Assembly: GCA_910585275.1 (NCBI GenBank)
Contig: CAJUCW010000021.1
Location: 1 to 64,000 of the forward strand
DNA: 64,000 nt
Direction of reading: 5' to 3'
Origin: an uncultured Muribaculaceae bacterium
GTDB taxonomy: Bacteria > Bacteroidota > Bacteroidia > Bacteroidales > Muribaculaceae
The notes below the pieces were generated by a model. That model searched no databases. It had not been told where the DNA came from and saw only the letters and a list, made by a program, of their open reading frames with translations. The translations under genes and the position numbers were made by a program. Below, piece after piece: positions 41,402-51,073 of this stretch. The stretch's first letter is position 1. Each line of letters begins with the position of its first letter.

Positions 41402-44400
41402 ATGGTAAAATTTCTGATTGACCGACCTATAGCCGTGGTGATGGCATTCCTTGCGTTTGTCATCATAGGGGTGGTGACGTATTTCGCCATCCCCGTGTCG
41501 CTCCTTCCGTCAATCGACATCCCGAGGATTACGGTAAGGATAGTGGCCGACAACACTTCCGCACGTGAACTTGAAAACACCGCCACCGCCCCGGTGAGGC
41601 GGCAGTTGCAGCAAGTGGCGGGGCTGAGCGAAATACACAGCGAGACTCGCGACGGCTCAGCCACAATACGCATGGATTTTGACTACGGGGTGGATATCGA
41701 CCTTGCGTTCATCGCTGTCAACGAGAAAATCGATGCCGCAATGAACCGTCTTCCCCGCGACATGCAGCGTCCCAAAGCGATAAAGGCAAGCGCAACCGAC
41801 ATACCGGTGCTTTATCTCAACATGACCTTGAAAGAGGGGCGCGAAAACGGTATGTCGTTTCTTGAGCTTTCGCAGATAGCCGACAACACCGTGCGCCGGC
41901 GCATAGAGCAGCTCCCCGAAGTGGCTATGGTTGATGTGACCGGCATTCCGCAGCGCATGCTACGCGTGGTACCCGACCGTGAAAAGACGGATGCCGCCGG
42001 AATCGCCGTCTCCGACATAGAAACCGCCCTCTCTGCTGCCAACTATACTCCCGGAAGCATGACCGTAAGGGAGGGGTATTACGAATACAACGTCAACGTG
42101 GCCAACCAGCTGCGCACCCCCGATGACGTGGCCGACCTCTATCTGCGCCACGGCGACCGTATTTTCCGTCTCGGCGACATCGCGGAGGTGGGGATAGTGG
42201 AAACCGACCCGCAGGGACTCTCGCAATACAATGGCAAAAGAGCCGTCACGCTCGCCGTGATCAAGCAGAACGACGAGAACATCGACAAGATGAAGGAGGC
42301 ACTTTCCTCCATCATTTCCTCGATGGAGAAGCGTTATCCGGAGGTGGAGTTCGCGGTCAGCCGCAACCAGACCGACCTCCTCGACTTCACAATCTCCAAC
42401 CTTGTCCAAAACCTTGTGTTGGGTCTGATTCTCGTGTTTCTCATCACCGCCCTGTTCATGGGCGATGTGCGCACTCCTTTCGTCATCGGGCTCTCGATCG
42501 TGGTGGCGCTTGTGCTCACGTTCCTTCTTTTCTATCTTTTCCATGTCTCGCTCAACGTGGTGTCGCTCTCAGGACTCATCTTGGCTGTCGGGATGATGAT
42601 AGACAATTCGGTAATCGTGACCGAAAACATCACACAGTGGCGACACCGGGGCGCAGGGCTTCTCGATGCCTGCGACCGTGGCACCACCGAAATGATTACC
42701 CCTCTGCTGAGTTCGTCGCTCACCACCATAGCGGTGTTTGTGCCGCTGATTTTCATGAGCGGCATCGCCGGGGCTATATTCTCCGACCAGGCGTTTTCGA
42801 TCACCGCCGGACTGGCTATGTCGTATGTGGTTGGGATAATGCTTCTTCCAGTGCTTTACCGCATATTCTTCTCCCGACGAAAAAAGAAAGGGGACAAACA
42901 GGAAGGTATTGCCGAAAGGCCGTGGAAGGAAACGAAGCGCATCGACGCCTGGATGGCCCGTGTCTATAACAAAGGCGTTGACATGGTTTTCGCCCACAAA
43001 TGGGTGTGGATTTGCGCCACCGTTGCGGTGGTGCCGCTCGTGGTTGTGTTTTTCGAGGAGATGCGCACCGAGCGTATGCCCTCCATCGACCATGTGGAAA
43101 CCATGGTACGCATAGAATGGAACGAACTGCTTACGGCTTCGGAAAATGCGAAGAGGGTGGATGAAATCACTGCGAAGTGTGGCTCGCGCGTAGTGGAGAG
43201 TTCGGCAGCTGTCGGGGTGCAGGATTATATGCTCGACGACGGCACCGACCTTTCGCAGAGCGAAGCGGAGATGTATCTGCGCACGGAGTCCTCCCAAGAT
43301 GTCGGTGAGACCGTAAAGACCGTTTCCCGTATTCTTAAAGACTCGTATCCGAAAGCTTCCGTCACTTTCTATCCTCCCGCCAACATATTCGAAAAGATTT
43401 TTTCCACGTCGGAACCCGATGTGGAAGTGCGCCTGACACATCGCGAAAAAGGTACCGGGGCCTCGCCCGAGGCTTATTCGGAGGTGAAGGAGAGGATTGC
43501 CGCGTCTGCCGGCGAACCTGACGAGTCGATGGCTCTGCGCGAACAGACCGACATAATTCCCGACTATGCGAGGATGGCGCTTTACAATGTTGACCCTTCG
43601 ACCGTTGACCGGCTTCTGAGAACCGCCTTCAAAGACGATGCCGTCACCACCCTCCGGTCGTTTAGCGAATATCTGCCCGTGTCGGTGTCTTCGTCGGGAA
43701 AACCTCTTGAGCGCATGCTTGCCGAGACTATGGTGGAAAGCCGTAAATCGGATGGAAAAAGTGCCCTTATTCCACTTTCGAATCTTGTTTCGGTAAAGAA
43801 ATCGGTTGACTTCAGCGAGATAAACGCCGGTAAAAACGGGGAATACCTTCCGCTGGCATACAACGGCGTAGAGCGGCCCAAAGAGGTGGTGGAGGCGATT
43901 GAAACCAGTATCGGCGACGACGGCTGGGAAGCGGAACTGACCGGCTCGTTTTTCTCCAATTCGAAAATGATGAGGGAGATGACGTTTATCCTGCTCGTGT
44001 CGATAGTGCTGATGTATTTCATCCTTTCGGCGCAGTTCGAGAGTTTTTCGCAACCTCTGATAGTGCTTCTCGAAATCCCCGTGGATACGGCTTTCGCGCT
44101 ACTTATACTCTGGTTGACGGGCAATACGCTCAACCTGATGTCGGCCATAGGTATAATCGTGACGTGCGGAATCGTGGTCAACGACTCAATCCTGAAACTT
44201 GACGCCATCAACGTGCTCCGCAGCCGCGGAATGCCTTTGCTCGAAGCCATACACACCGCCGGCACGCGTCGCCTGCGCCCGATAATCATGACATCGCTCA
44301 CGACTATCCTCGCTATGGTGCCGATGCTTTTCACCGACGACATGGGGAGCCAGCTGCAGCGGCCGCTCGCCGTGGCCATGATAGGGTCGATGGTGGTGGG

Positions 44401-44479
44401 CACGCTGGTGAGTATCTTTATAATCCCTCTTGTATATTTCCTCATCTATCGCAGACATGATAAAGTCGAAAAAAAATAG
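41402..44479 (+). CDS. RND efflux permease 1 (AcrB/HAE1 superfamily)
   Basis: 1025 residues with the RND plan: helix 1 (PIAVVMAFLAFVIIGVVTYF), a large periplasmic loop, helices 2-6 around residues 335-480, helix 7, a second loop, and helices 8-12 near the C-terminus. Helix 4 contains GMMIDNSVIVTENI: one Asp of the proton-relay pair is kept and the second is Asn, as in many non-AcrB RND pumps. It exports small molecules by proton exchange. The next gene starts 23 bp inside its 3' end. Substrate unknown. Confidence 0.93.
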   Translation: MVKFLIDRPIAVVMAFLAFVIIGVVTYFAIPVSLLPSIDIPRITVRIVADNTSARELENTATAPVRRQLQQVAGLSEIHSETRDGSATIRMDFDYGVDIDLAFIAVNEKIDAAMNRLPRDMQRPKAIKASATDIPVLYLNMTLKEGRENGMSFLELSQIADNTVRRRIEQLPEVAMVDVTGIPQRMLRVVPDREKTDAAGIAVSDIETALSAANYTPGSMTVREGYYEYNVNVANQLRTPDDVADLYLRHGDRIFRLGDIAEVGIVETDPQGLSQYNGKRAVTLAVIKQNDENIDKMKEALSSIISSMEKRYPEVEFAVSRNQTDLLDFTISNLVQNLVLGLILVFLITALFMGDVRTPFVIGLSIVVALVLTFLLFYLFHVSLNVVSLSGLILAVGMMIDNSVIVTENITQWRHRGAGLLDACDRGTTEMITPLLSSSLTTIAVFVPLIFMSGIAGAIFSDQAFSITAGLAMSYVVGIMLLPVLYRIFFSRRKKKGDKQEGIAERPWKETKRIDAWMARVYNKGVDMVFAHKWVWICATVAVVPLVVVFFEEMRTERMPSIDHVETMVRIEWNELLTASENAKRVDEITAKCGSRVVESSAAVGVQDYMLDDGTDLSQSEAEMYLRTESSQDVGETVKTVSRILKDSYPKASVTFYPPANIFEKIFSTSEPDVEVRLTHREKGTGASPEAYSEVKERIAASAGEPDESMALREQTDIIPDYARMALYNVDPSTVDRLLRTAFKDDAVTTLRSFSEYLPVSVSSSGKPLERMLAETMVESRKSDGKSALIPLSNLVSVKKSVDFSEINAGKNGEYLPLAYNGVERPKEVVEAIETSIGDDGWEAELTGSFFSNSKMMREMTFILLVSIVLMYFILSAQFESFSQPLIVLLEIPVDTAFALLILWLTGNTLNLMSAIGIIVTCGIVVNDSILKLDAINVLRSRGMPLLEAIHTAGTRRLRPIIMTSLTTILAMVPMLFTDDMGSQLQRPLAVAMIGSMVVGTLVSIFIIPLVYFLIYRRHDKVEKK

Positions 44480-45983
44480 AATAAATATCCTGTTGCCGGG
44501 TTTCTTACGCGCAGTTTGCCTGGCCGTGCCGTTGTTTGCCGCGCCGGCTGCAGATGCAGCCGGACCGATTGCCCTCGACCTGAAACGCACAATAGAGATT
44601 GCCGGCGACAGTTCGCTGTCGGCGTTCAGATTCCGCAACCTTTATGAGGCGGGCTACTGGTCTTACCGCTCGTTTCGCGCCAACAGGCTCCCGAGCCTTA
44701 CGCTAAACCTTACTCCGGCCCGCTATTACCGCGACATCACCTCGCGTTATGACTACGAGAACAATATCGACGTATATCGTTCGCAGCAGTCTTATTCCGC
44801 TTCTATGGCACTCAACGTGAGGCAGAATTTCGACTGGCTTGGCGGTACGTTTTTCGTTGAGAGCGACCTCGACTATATGCACAATATGGGTGCTTCCAAT
44901 TTCAGCCAGTTCTCAAGCGTGCCTGTGAGGGTGGGGTATTCGCAGGAACTCTTGGGTTACAACGCTTTCAGATGGGAGAAGAAGATCGAACCTCTGAAAT
45001 ATGAAAAGGTAAAGAAGGAGTATATCTACAACATGGAGACAGTGTCGGAAAGCGCGGTGACATATTTCTTCAACCTTGCGCTCGCCCAGACCGAACACCG
45101 CCTTGCGAAGGAGACGCTTGCTTCGGCCGACACGCTCTATACGCTTGGCGAGAGGCGGTTTAAGATTGCCGCCATCTCGCAGGCGGAACTCCTTACTCTC
45201 CGGCTCGACCTTGTCAACGCGCGCAACTCGCTTGAAAACACGAGAATCGCCCTGAAACGCGCCAACGCCCAGCTTGCATCGTTTCTCGGCATGGACCAGA
45301 ACACCGACATTGAGGTGACGCTGCCGTCGCTGCCGGTGTCGCGCAACGTCCCGGTGGCGGATGCCATTGCCTATGCCCGCGACAACAGTCCCGAACTTCT
45401 CCAACATAAGCAGAATGTGCTTGAAGCGAAGCAGACAGTCAACCGCACCAAGGTGGAAAACATGTTTTCCGCTTCATTCAACGCCAGCGTTGGTTTCAAC
45501 CAGGTAGGCGACAATTTCGGAGCGGCCTACCGCAACCTCATGAGGCAGGACCTTGTGTCGGTGTCGCTTTCAATCCCGCTCGTTGACTGGGGCGTGAGGA
45601 AAGGGAAATACAACATGGCGTTGAGCAATCTCGACGTGGTGGAAATCGCCGCCCGGCAGGAGGAGCAAAGCCTTGACGAGGAGGTGATGATGACCGTAGA
45701 TGACTTCAATATACAGATAGACCTCATCAAGTCGGCGCGCGAAGCCATGGACCTCTCAGACATGGCTTACGCGCAGACCCAGCAGCGTTTCATGATAGGG
45801 AAGACCGACCTCAACAGCATGACGCTCGCATCGTCGCGCCGGCAGGAGGCCACGAAGAACTATATCTCGGCATTGAAAAACTATTGGTTGAGCTATTATA
45901 AACTTCGCCGGCTCACCCTTTATGATTTCGAGATGATGATTCCGCTCGCCCGTAAGTTCGACCTCGACAATAAAGTGAAATGA
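44457..45983 (+). CDS. TolC-family outer-membrane factor of the RND system
   Basis: 508 residues from MIKSKKNRINILLPGF; an earlier in-frame ATG at 44430 is less likely because the signal peptide starts here. Two long coiled-coil halves with the repeated TolC pattern (SAVTYFFNLALAQTEHRLAK and MMTVDDFNIQIDLIKSA) indicate a trimeric channel-tunnel. It lies between the two RND permease genes, overlapping the first by 23 bp and the second by 4, so all four genes are probably made together. Confidence 0.9.
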   Translation: MIKSKKNRINILLPGFLRAVCLAVPLFAAPAADAAGPIALDLKRTIEIAGDSSLSAFRFRNLYEAGYWSYRSFRANRLPSLTLNLTPARYYRDITSRYDYENNIDVYRSQQSYSASMALNVRQNFDWLGGTFFVESDLDYMHNMGASNFSQFSSVPVRVGYSQELLGYNAFRWEKKIEPLKYEKVKKEYIYNMETVSESAVTYFFNLALAQTEHRLAKETLASADTLYTLGERRFKIAAISQAELLTLRLDLVNARNSLENTRIALKRANAQLASFLGMDQNTDIEVTLPSLPVSRNVPVADAIAYARDNSPELLQHKQNVLEAKQTVNRTKVENMFSASFNASVGFNQVGDNFGAAYRNLMRQDLVSVSLSIPLVDWGVRKGKYNMALSNLDVVEIAARQEEQSLDEEVMMTVDDFNIQIDLIKSAREAMDLSDMAYAQTQQRFMIGKTDLNSMTLASSRRQEATKNYISALKNYWLSYYKLRRLTLYDFEMMIPLARKFDLDNKVK

Positions 45984-48900
45984 AATCCGGTTTTTCCGTA
46001 ATACTCATATTCATTGTGCTCGCCTTGACCGGGTGCGTGCTTCTTCCGCTTCTCCCCGTCAAGTTGTTTCCGTCGCGCGAATTGCCGTCGCTCACGGTGA
46101 GTTTCTCCATGCCTTTCAATTCGGCGAGGGTGGTGGAGCAGGAGGTGACGAGCCGTCTCGAAGGAGCTTTGGCCCGCATCGACGGCGTGAAGGGCATCAA
46201 GTCGCGTTCGGGCAACGGCAGCGGGTCGGTCACCATCAGCCTCGACCGTCACGTAGATGTGGATATGGCGCGTCTCGAAGCATCCACCATAGTGCGCCAG
46301 TTATGGGGAGCGATGCCCGAAGGGGTGGAATATCCGGTGGTGTCCGCACGCCAGGCGAAGAAAGATGCGGCAGGGCCGTTCATGACCTATACGGTTACGT
46401 CGCCGATGACTTCCATGGAAATCAACACCTATATCGACGACAAGGTGGTGCCGCTTCTTTCCGACATCCCCGGAGTGGAGGCCGTTCAGCTTTACGGTGC
46501 GGTGCCGAATGAGTGGCGGCTGGAATATGACGCCGACGCCATAGCATCCTTGGGAATTACCCCCGACAACATCCGCAGCGCCATCCTGCAGCATTACGGC
46601 ACCGAGTTCCTCGGGGTGGCCGAGAGCGGGGAGGGGCTGATAAGGCTTGTGAAGAAACCGCGTGGCGGGGTCGGAGATTTCGTGGCTTCCGACATTGTGG
46701 TCGCCGGTAAAGACGGGGCTGACGTCTCGCTCGATAAAATCGTGAAAGTCACACTTACGGAGGGCAATCCTACGTCGCATTTCAGAATCAACGGACTCAA
46801 TTCGCTTTATCTCAACGTAACCGCCGCGGAAGACGCAAACCAACTCGAAGTTGGCGACATGGTGAGGGCGGTGATGGACGAGGCCGGAAAGGCGGCCCCT
46901 CCCGGCATGCGGTTCATACTTGGCAACGACAATACCGACACCATCCGTGAGGAGCTCGACAAGATTTATTTCCGCACAGGGCTGACGGTGCTCATCCTCC
47001 TTCTCTTCATAGTGCTCGTCACCCGCAATTTCCGCTATACCTTGCTTATAGTGGTGAGCCTCGTCATAAACCTTGCCGTGGCAGTGATTTTTTATTGGAT
47101 GTCGGGCATTGAAATCCAGCTTTATTCATTGGCGGGAATTACCATATCGCTCAACCTGGTAATCGACAACACTATAGTGATGTGCGACCATTATATACGC
47201 CGACGCGACCGCAAGGCGTTCCCCGCTATACTTGCCGCCACCCTTACCACAGCAGGTGCCCTCGTGGTGGTCTTTTTCCTTGATGAAGACGTGAGGCTTA
47301 ACCTTGAAGATTTCGTGATTGTGGTGATTGTCAACCTTGTGGTGTCGCTGTTTGTCGCGCTCTTCCTGGTTCCGCCTCTTGCCGAGCGTTTCGCAATCAA
47401 GAGGCGGAAACGTCGTCCGGGAAGAAGGTTCAGAAAACTTAGCCTCTTCTTCAACAAGGCATACCGGGGCTACATCCGCTTCTCGCTGCGCTGGCGCTGG
47501 GCTTTGCTGCTCCTTATGGCAGCTTTGATGGGAGTGTCGGGATGGCAATTCTTTTCCAAGGTGAGGGAAGGGGGCTATTTCAACCGCGACCAAGGGGAGA
47601 GAATGCTTTACATCAACGCCACGTTGCCCAACGGCGCGACTCTTTCGCAGATGGATGCGCTGATGAGGCGTATGGAGGCCTATCTGGCGGGATTCGAAGA
47701 AATCCGGCAGTTCCAGACTAACGTATATAACGGCCGGCAGGCGTCAATCAGCGTTCGTTTCACCAAGGAGGGTGCCAAAGGAGGTTTCCCTTACCGTCTG
47801 AAGTCAGAAGTGGTGTCGAAGGCCCTGACGCTCGGCGGAGGCAGTTGGAGCGTATATGGTCTCGACGACAACGGTTTCAACAACGACGTCAGGGAATCGG
47901 CGGGAAGTTTCAGGGTGAAATTGTCGGGATTCAATTACGACGAGCTTACAGCCCGCGCCATGCAGCTACGCGATTCGCTGCTCACCCACCGCCGGATAAA
48001 GGAGGTGGAGATGAAATCGGAATTTTCATACTGGAAAAACGACTACACCGAATATTACCTTTCGCTTGACCGCCGTGCGCTTGCCGGAGGGGGGATAACG
48101 GTGCAGGAGTTTTATTCGGCTCTTTCGAAGGTGTTCGGGCGCGACATAAAATGCGGCACTGTCCAATCTGGAAAGGTGGCGGAACCGGTAATCCTTTCCT
48201 CGTCGCAAAGCAGGGATTACGATGTGTGGTCGCTTCTTAACGTGCCGTTGCAAATCAACGGACGAGACTACAAGGTGGCGGATTTCGCCGTTTTCGAACG
48301 TGGAAGCGCGCCACAGGATATTTTGAAAGAAAACCAGAGTTATCGACTTTGTCTGCAATATGACTATATTGGGTCGGGCGAACAGGGGAAAAAACTGCTT
48401 GACCGCAGGCTGGAGGAATTCAACGCGATGTTGCCGGCGGGATATTCGGCGGAATCCGACGAACGTAGCTGGAAATGGAACGACAAGGATTATTCACGAT
48501 ATTGGCTCCTTGCCGTAGTCGCGCTTATAATCTTCTTCCTCTCTTCGGTGCTTTTCAATTCCTTGGTACGCCCGCTGGCGATTATAGCGGTAATCCCGAT
48601 GTCGTATGTAGGAATTTTCTTGACGTTCTGGTTTTTCGACCTTAAATTCGACCAAGGGGGATTTGCATCGTTCATTCTTTTGAGCGGCATCACCGTCAAT
48701 GCCGCCATCTATCTGATAAACGAATATGATGCCGTCCGCTTCAAGACGGGGCGGAGAGGGCTGAGGCTATATATGCAGGCGTTCCGTGTGAAAATCATGC
48801 CGATAATCCTGACTGTGATTTCCACCGTGCTTGGTTTCATACCGTTTCTTGTCGGCACCGGCAAGGAAAGCTTCTGGTTTCCCCTGGCAGCCGGCACCAT

Positions 48901-49072
48901 AGGCGGTCTCCTCTTCTCCCTGATAGCCGTGGTGGGTTATCTACCGCTGCTTATGCTATCGCGCAAGGGCGTAACGAGACGTAGAAAGAAAGACGGAAAG
49001 CGTCGGAGACGGTTTCATTTGCCGAGGCGGGCGAGGAATTCCTCGCGTCGGGAGTCGGAGATAGGTATGTAG
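45980..49072 (+). CDS. RND efflux permease 2, divergent
   Basis: 1030 residues with the 12-helix RND layout, clearly different from permease 1. Helix 1 is VILIFIVLALTGCVLLPLLP; helix 4 contains NLVIDNTIVMCDHYIRR, with a single Asp, as in permease 1. The C-terminus ends in a very basic tail (RRKKDGKRRRRF, then RRARNSSRRE). Two unlike permeases sharing one adaptor recall MdtBC-type mixed pumps, though nothing shows they form mixed trimers. Its last 58 bp overlap the 3' end of the response-regulator gene on the other strand. Confidence 0.9.
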   Translation: MKSGFSVILIFIVLALTGCVLLPLLPVKLFPSRELPSLTVSFSMPFNSARVVEQEVTSRLEGALARIDGVKGIKSRSGNGSGSVTISLDRHVDVDMARLEASTIVRQLWGAMPEGVEYPVVSARQAKKDAAGPFMTYTVTSPMTSMEINTYIDDKVVPLLSDIPGVEAVQLYGAVPNEWRLEYDADAIASLGITPDNIRSAILQHYGTEFLGVAESGEGLIRLVKKPRGGVGDFVASDIVVAGKDGADVSLDKIVKVTLTEGNPTSHFRINGLNSLYLNVTAAEDANQLEVGDMVRAVMDEAGKAAPPGMRFILGNDNTDTIREELDKIYFRTGLTVLILLLFIVLVTRNFRYTLLIVVSLVINLAVAVIFYWMSGIEIQLYSLAGITISLNLVIDNTIVMCDHYIRRRDRKAFPAILAATLTTAGALVVVFFLDEDVRLNLEDFVIVVIVNLVVSLFVALFLVPPLAERFAIKRRKRRPGRRFRKLSLFFNKAYRGYIRFSLRWRWALLLLMAALMGVSGWQFFSKVREGGYFNRDQGERMLYINATLPNGATLSQMDALMRRMEAYLAGFEEIRQFQTNVYNGRQASISVRFTKEGAKGGFPYRLKSEVVSKALTLGGGSWSVYGLDDNGFNNDVRESAGSFRVKLSGFNYDELTARAMQLRDSLLTHRRIKEVEMKSEFSYWKNDYTEYYLSLDRRALAGGGITVQEFYSALSKVFGRDIKCGTVQSGKVAEPVILSSSQSRDYDVWSLLNVPLQINGRDYKVADFAVFERGSAPQDILKENQSYRLCLQYDYIGSGEQGKKLLDRRLEEFNAMLPAGYSAESDERSWKWNDKDYSRYWLLAVVALIIFFLSSVLFNSLVRPLAIIAVIPMSYVGIFLTFWFFDLKFDQGGFASFILLSGITVNAAIYLINEYDAVRFKTGRRGLRLYMQAFRVKIMPIILTVISTVLGFIPFLVGTGKESFWFPLAAGTIGGLLFSLIAVVGYLPLLMLSRKGVTRRRKKDGKRRRRFHLPRRARNSSRRESEIGM

Positions 49073-49725
49073 GTCTTTCCGAACACCACCCTGCCGCGTT
49101 CCACAATCTCCACATTGCGCAGATTGACTATGAACGAGCGGTGGATACGCATGAAAACGTCGTCGGGAAGTTGTTCCTCTATCTCTTTCATGCTCATCAG
49201 CGAGCTAATCGGCTCCCCTTCCGTGCGATAGAATATCACGCGGTCTTTCTGCACTTCGATATACCTTATCGAATCCGTGCGCATCTGCACGAGACGGTGG
49301 TCGGCTTTCACGGTTATCATTCCGGGTTGTGTCTTGTTTTCCCTTGTCACAGCCCGGCGCATCGTGTGCCATTCCACGGCTTTCCCCACGGCTTTCAGAA
49401 ACTCCGGATAGCTCACCGGCTTCAGAAGATAGTCGAGGGCGTTTACTTTAAACCCTTGCAGAGCATACTGTTCGTAGGCGGTGACGTAAATAATCCTTGT
49501 CGAAGTGGGGATGACGCTTGCAAACTCTATGCCATTGAGCATCGGCATGTTGATGTCGAGGAAGATAACGTCGATATCGCCGCCCATCACGCACTTCATT
49601 GCGTCGGCGGCCGATTCGAACGCCCCCTCCAACTCCAACACAGGGGTTTTGTCAACGTAACTTTTCATGAGTTCGCGGGCAAGCGGTTCGTCGTCGATTA
49701 TGATGCATTTAAGGGTTGTCTCCAT
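49015..49725 (-). CDS. LytTR-family response regulator
   Basis: 236 residues. The receiver domain (1-120) has the acidic pair Asp11-Asp12 and phospho-acceptor Asp57 in IFLDINMPMLNG; the LytTR DNA-binding domain (about 140-236) contains IRYIEVQKDRVIFYRTEG and FMRIHRSFIVNL. It should be phosphorylated by the kinase encoded upstream and regulate the MacAB-like exporter or itself. It is the last gene of the minus-strand operon, separated from the kinase gene by a 204-bp MITE-like insertion. Its final 58 bp overlap the end of the RND permease gene. Confidence 0.93.
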   Translation of the reverse strand: METTLKCIIIDDEPLARELMKSYVDKTPVLELEGAFESAADAMKCVMGGDIDVIFLDINMPMLNGIEFASVIPTSTRIIYVTAYEQYALQGFKVNALDYLLKPVSYPEFLKAVGKAVEWHTMRRAVTRENKTQPGMITVKADHRLVQMRTDSIRYIEVQKDRVIFYRTEGEPISSLMSMKEIEEQLPDDVFMRIHRSFIVNLRNVEIVERGRVVFGKTYIPISDSRREEFLARLGK

Positions 49726-49770
49726 GTCTGTGGTTGCTTTTTTGAGAAACGGCGCTTATGCGTTATTATT

Positions 49771-49974
49771 GAAGTCGTTCAAACTTTTTTACGGAGATTG
49801 GTTTTCTTATGGCTTTTTATGTTAAAAAGACCTCTTTCCCAATCTTCCGCCATCTTTTCGGTCGCTTTTGAACCTTTCATCGGTCGTTTAGCCCGCTAAA
49901 CTCCCTCTTCAAGTTTCAAAATCGTCTCGAAAATCTGATGAAATCTTGAAAAAGAAAAAAGTTTAAACGACTTC
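49771..49974. mobile_element. MITE-like element family 2, copy 1 (204 bp)
   Basis: Ends are 20-bp inverted repeats (GAAGTCGTTCAAACTTTTTT and AAAAAAGTTTAAACGACTTC). An inverted copy of exactly equal length lies at 55870-56073 with, by eye, five base differences. Inside is a perfect GTTTAGC-CC-GCTAAAC dyad (49886-49901). No coding capacity. It sits between the kinase and regulator genes, and its last two bases form part of the kinase stop codon. A target-site duplication is not evident. Confidence 0.82.
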
Positions 49975-51073
49975 ATTTTCTGAGTTTCAATGAATCCTCC
50001 TTAACGGATATTATCGCACTGAAAACGCCTTTTTCCCCTCCGGTGCGGATGGTATATGCGCCCGGGTAAAGAAGCCCGAGTTGTCTTTTCACGTTTTCCA
50101 GTCCCACTCCGTGGCTTTCTTGTTGCGGGTCTCCGTCTTTTTCCTCTTTTACGCGGAAAGAGTTGGTCACCTCGCAGGATAATTCTCCATCGGTTGTCCT
50201 TATGGATATGTCGATAAAGGTTCCATTGTGATTCGGGGCGAAATGCTTGAATGCGTTCTCCACGAGCGTGAGGAAAAGCAAGGGGGCTACGTACAGATTC
50301 TCCGGCACATTTTCTGGCACCGTGCATTTCAACACGACATTACCGTTGAGCCTTAGGCGCATAAGCTCTACATATTCCGAAATAAACTGTATCTCTTTCG
50401 AGAGCGGCACGGTTGGCAACGCCGAATCGTAGATCATAAACCGCAGTAGGCTGCTAAGGTCGTGGAGGGCCTGCTGGGCGCGTTCGGGTGCAAACCCGAT
50501 GAGCGCATAGATATTGTTGAGCGAATTGAAAAGAAAATGAGGGTTTAGCTGAGCCTTAAGGCTTTGAAGTTCTATCTGGCGGCGTTCGGCGTTGAGCTCG
50601 AGTTCGCGGCGGCGTACGCTTTCCCTTTCGCGCGAGAGACGCAGGGCGTAGGCGAGTCCGGCGGCAAGCACCATCATGATGCCGTCGCGGATTACAAACC
50701 GGAGATAGCCCATCATATATTCACCGAGTGTGAGGAACGTCTGGTGTCTGTGGCGTGGTCCCGGAAGCCCTCCGTGGGTTTCGAACCAGATGGGCACAAG
50801 GCAGCAAAGCGCGACGATGATACAGAAGTTCGACAGAAAATAGAAAGACTTTCTGTCGTTTCTGATAAGCATCCCCGGTACCAGCAGGAAATAATTCACA
50901 CAGAACACCGCCGTGTAGAACGTGGCCATTATCACGCTCATCGCCGTCCATCCCCAAGGCTCGTTGCCACGGTTGAAGATGGCAAGCATCGAGGGGAGAT
51001 AGAACAGGAGGAACGACAGCAGAATAACTGATGCCGTTCCTCCCAACCTACTCAACCTGTTATTGTCATTCAT
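49973..51073 (-). CDS. LytS/YehU-type sensor histidine kinase
   Basis: 366 residues. Four or five membrane helices (residues 10-150) are followed by a coiled coil and a His_kinase domain with the phospho-acceptor motif LNPHFLFNSLNNIYAL near residue 185, then an HATPase region (LTLVENAFKHFAPNHNGTFI, GVGLENVKRQLGLLYP). It pairs with the LytTR regulator. Its start overlaps the permease gene by 8 bp. The stop codon TGA takes its last two bases from the MITE-like element, so the insertion defines the present C-terminus; the protein still looks complete. Confidence 0.9.
   Translation of the reverse strand: MNDNNRLSRLGGTASVILLSFLLFYLPSMLAIFNRGNEPWGWTAMSVIMATFYTAVFCVNYFLLVPGMLIRNDRKSFYFLSNFCIIVALCCLVPIWFETHGGLPGPRHRHQTFLTLGEYMMGYLRFVIRDGIMMVLAAGLAYALRLSRERESVRRRELELNAERRQIELQSLKAQLNPHFLFNSLNNIYALIGFAPERAQQALHDLSSLLRFMIYDSALPTVPLSKEIQFISEYVELMRLRLNGNVVLKCTVPENVPENLYVAPLLFLTLVENAFKHFAPNHNGTFIDISIRTTDGELSCEVTNSFRVKEEKDGDPQQESHGVGLENVKRQLGLLYPGAYTIRTGGEKGVFSAIISVKEDSLKLRK

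Noticed and set aside
40471..41673. 400-codon minus-strand frame across adaptor and permease genes
   Set aside because: Antisense to two clearly real genes, with no recognisable domain.
42569..44053. 494-codon open frame on the minus strand inside RND permease 1
   Set aside because: His/Arg-rich composition typical of the complement of a coding strand; the RND gene is complete and motif-bearing on the plus strand.
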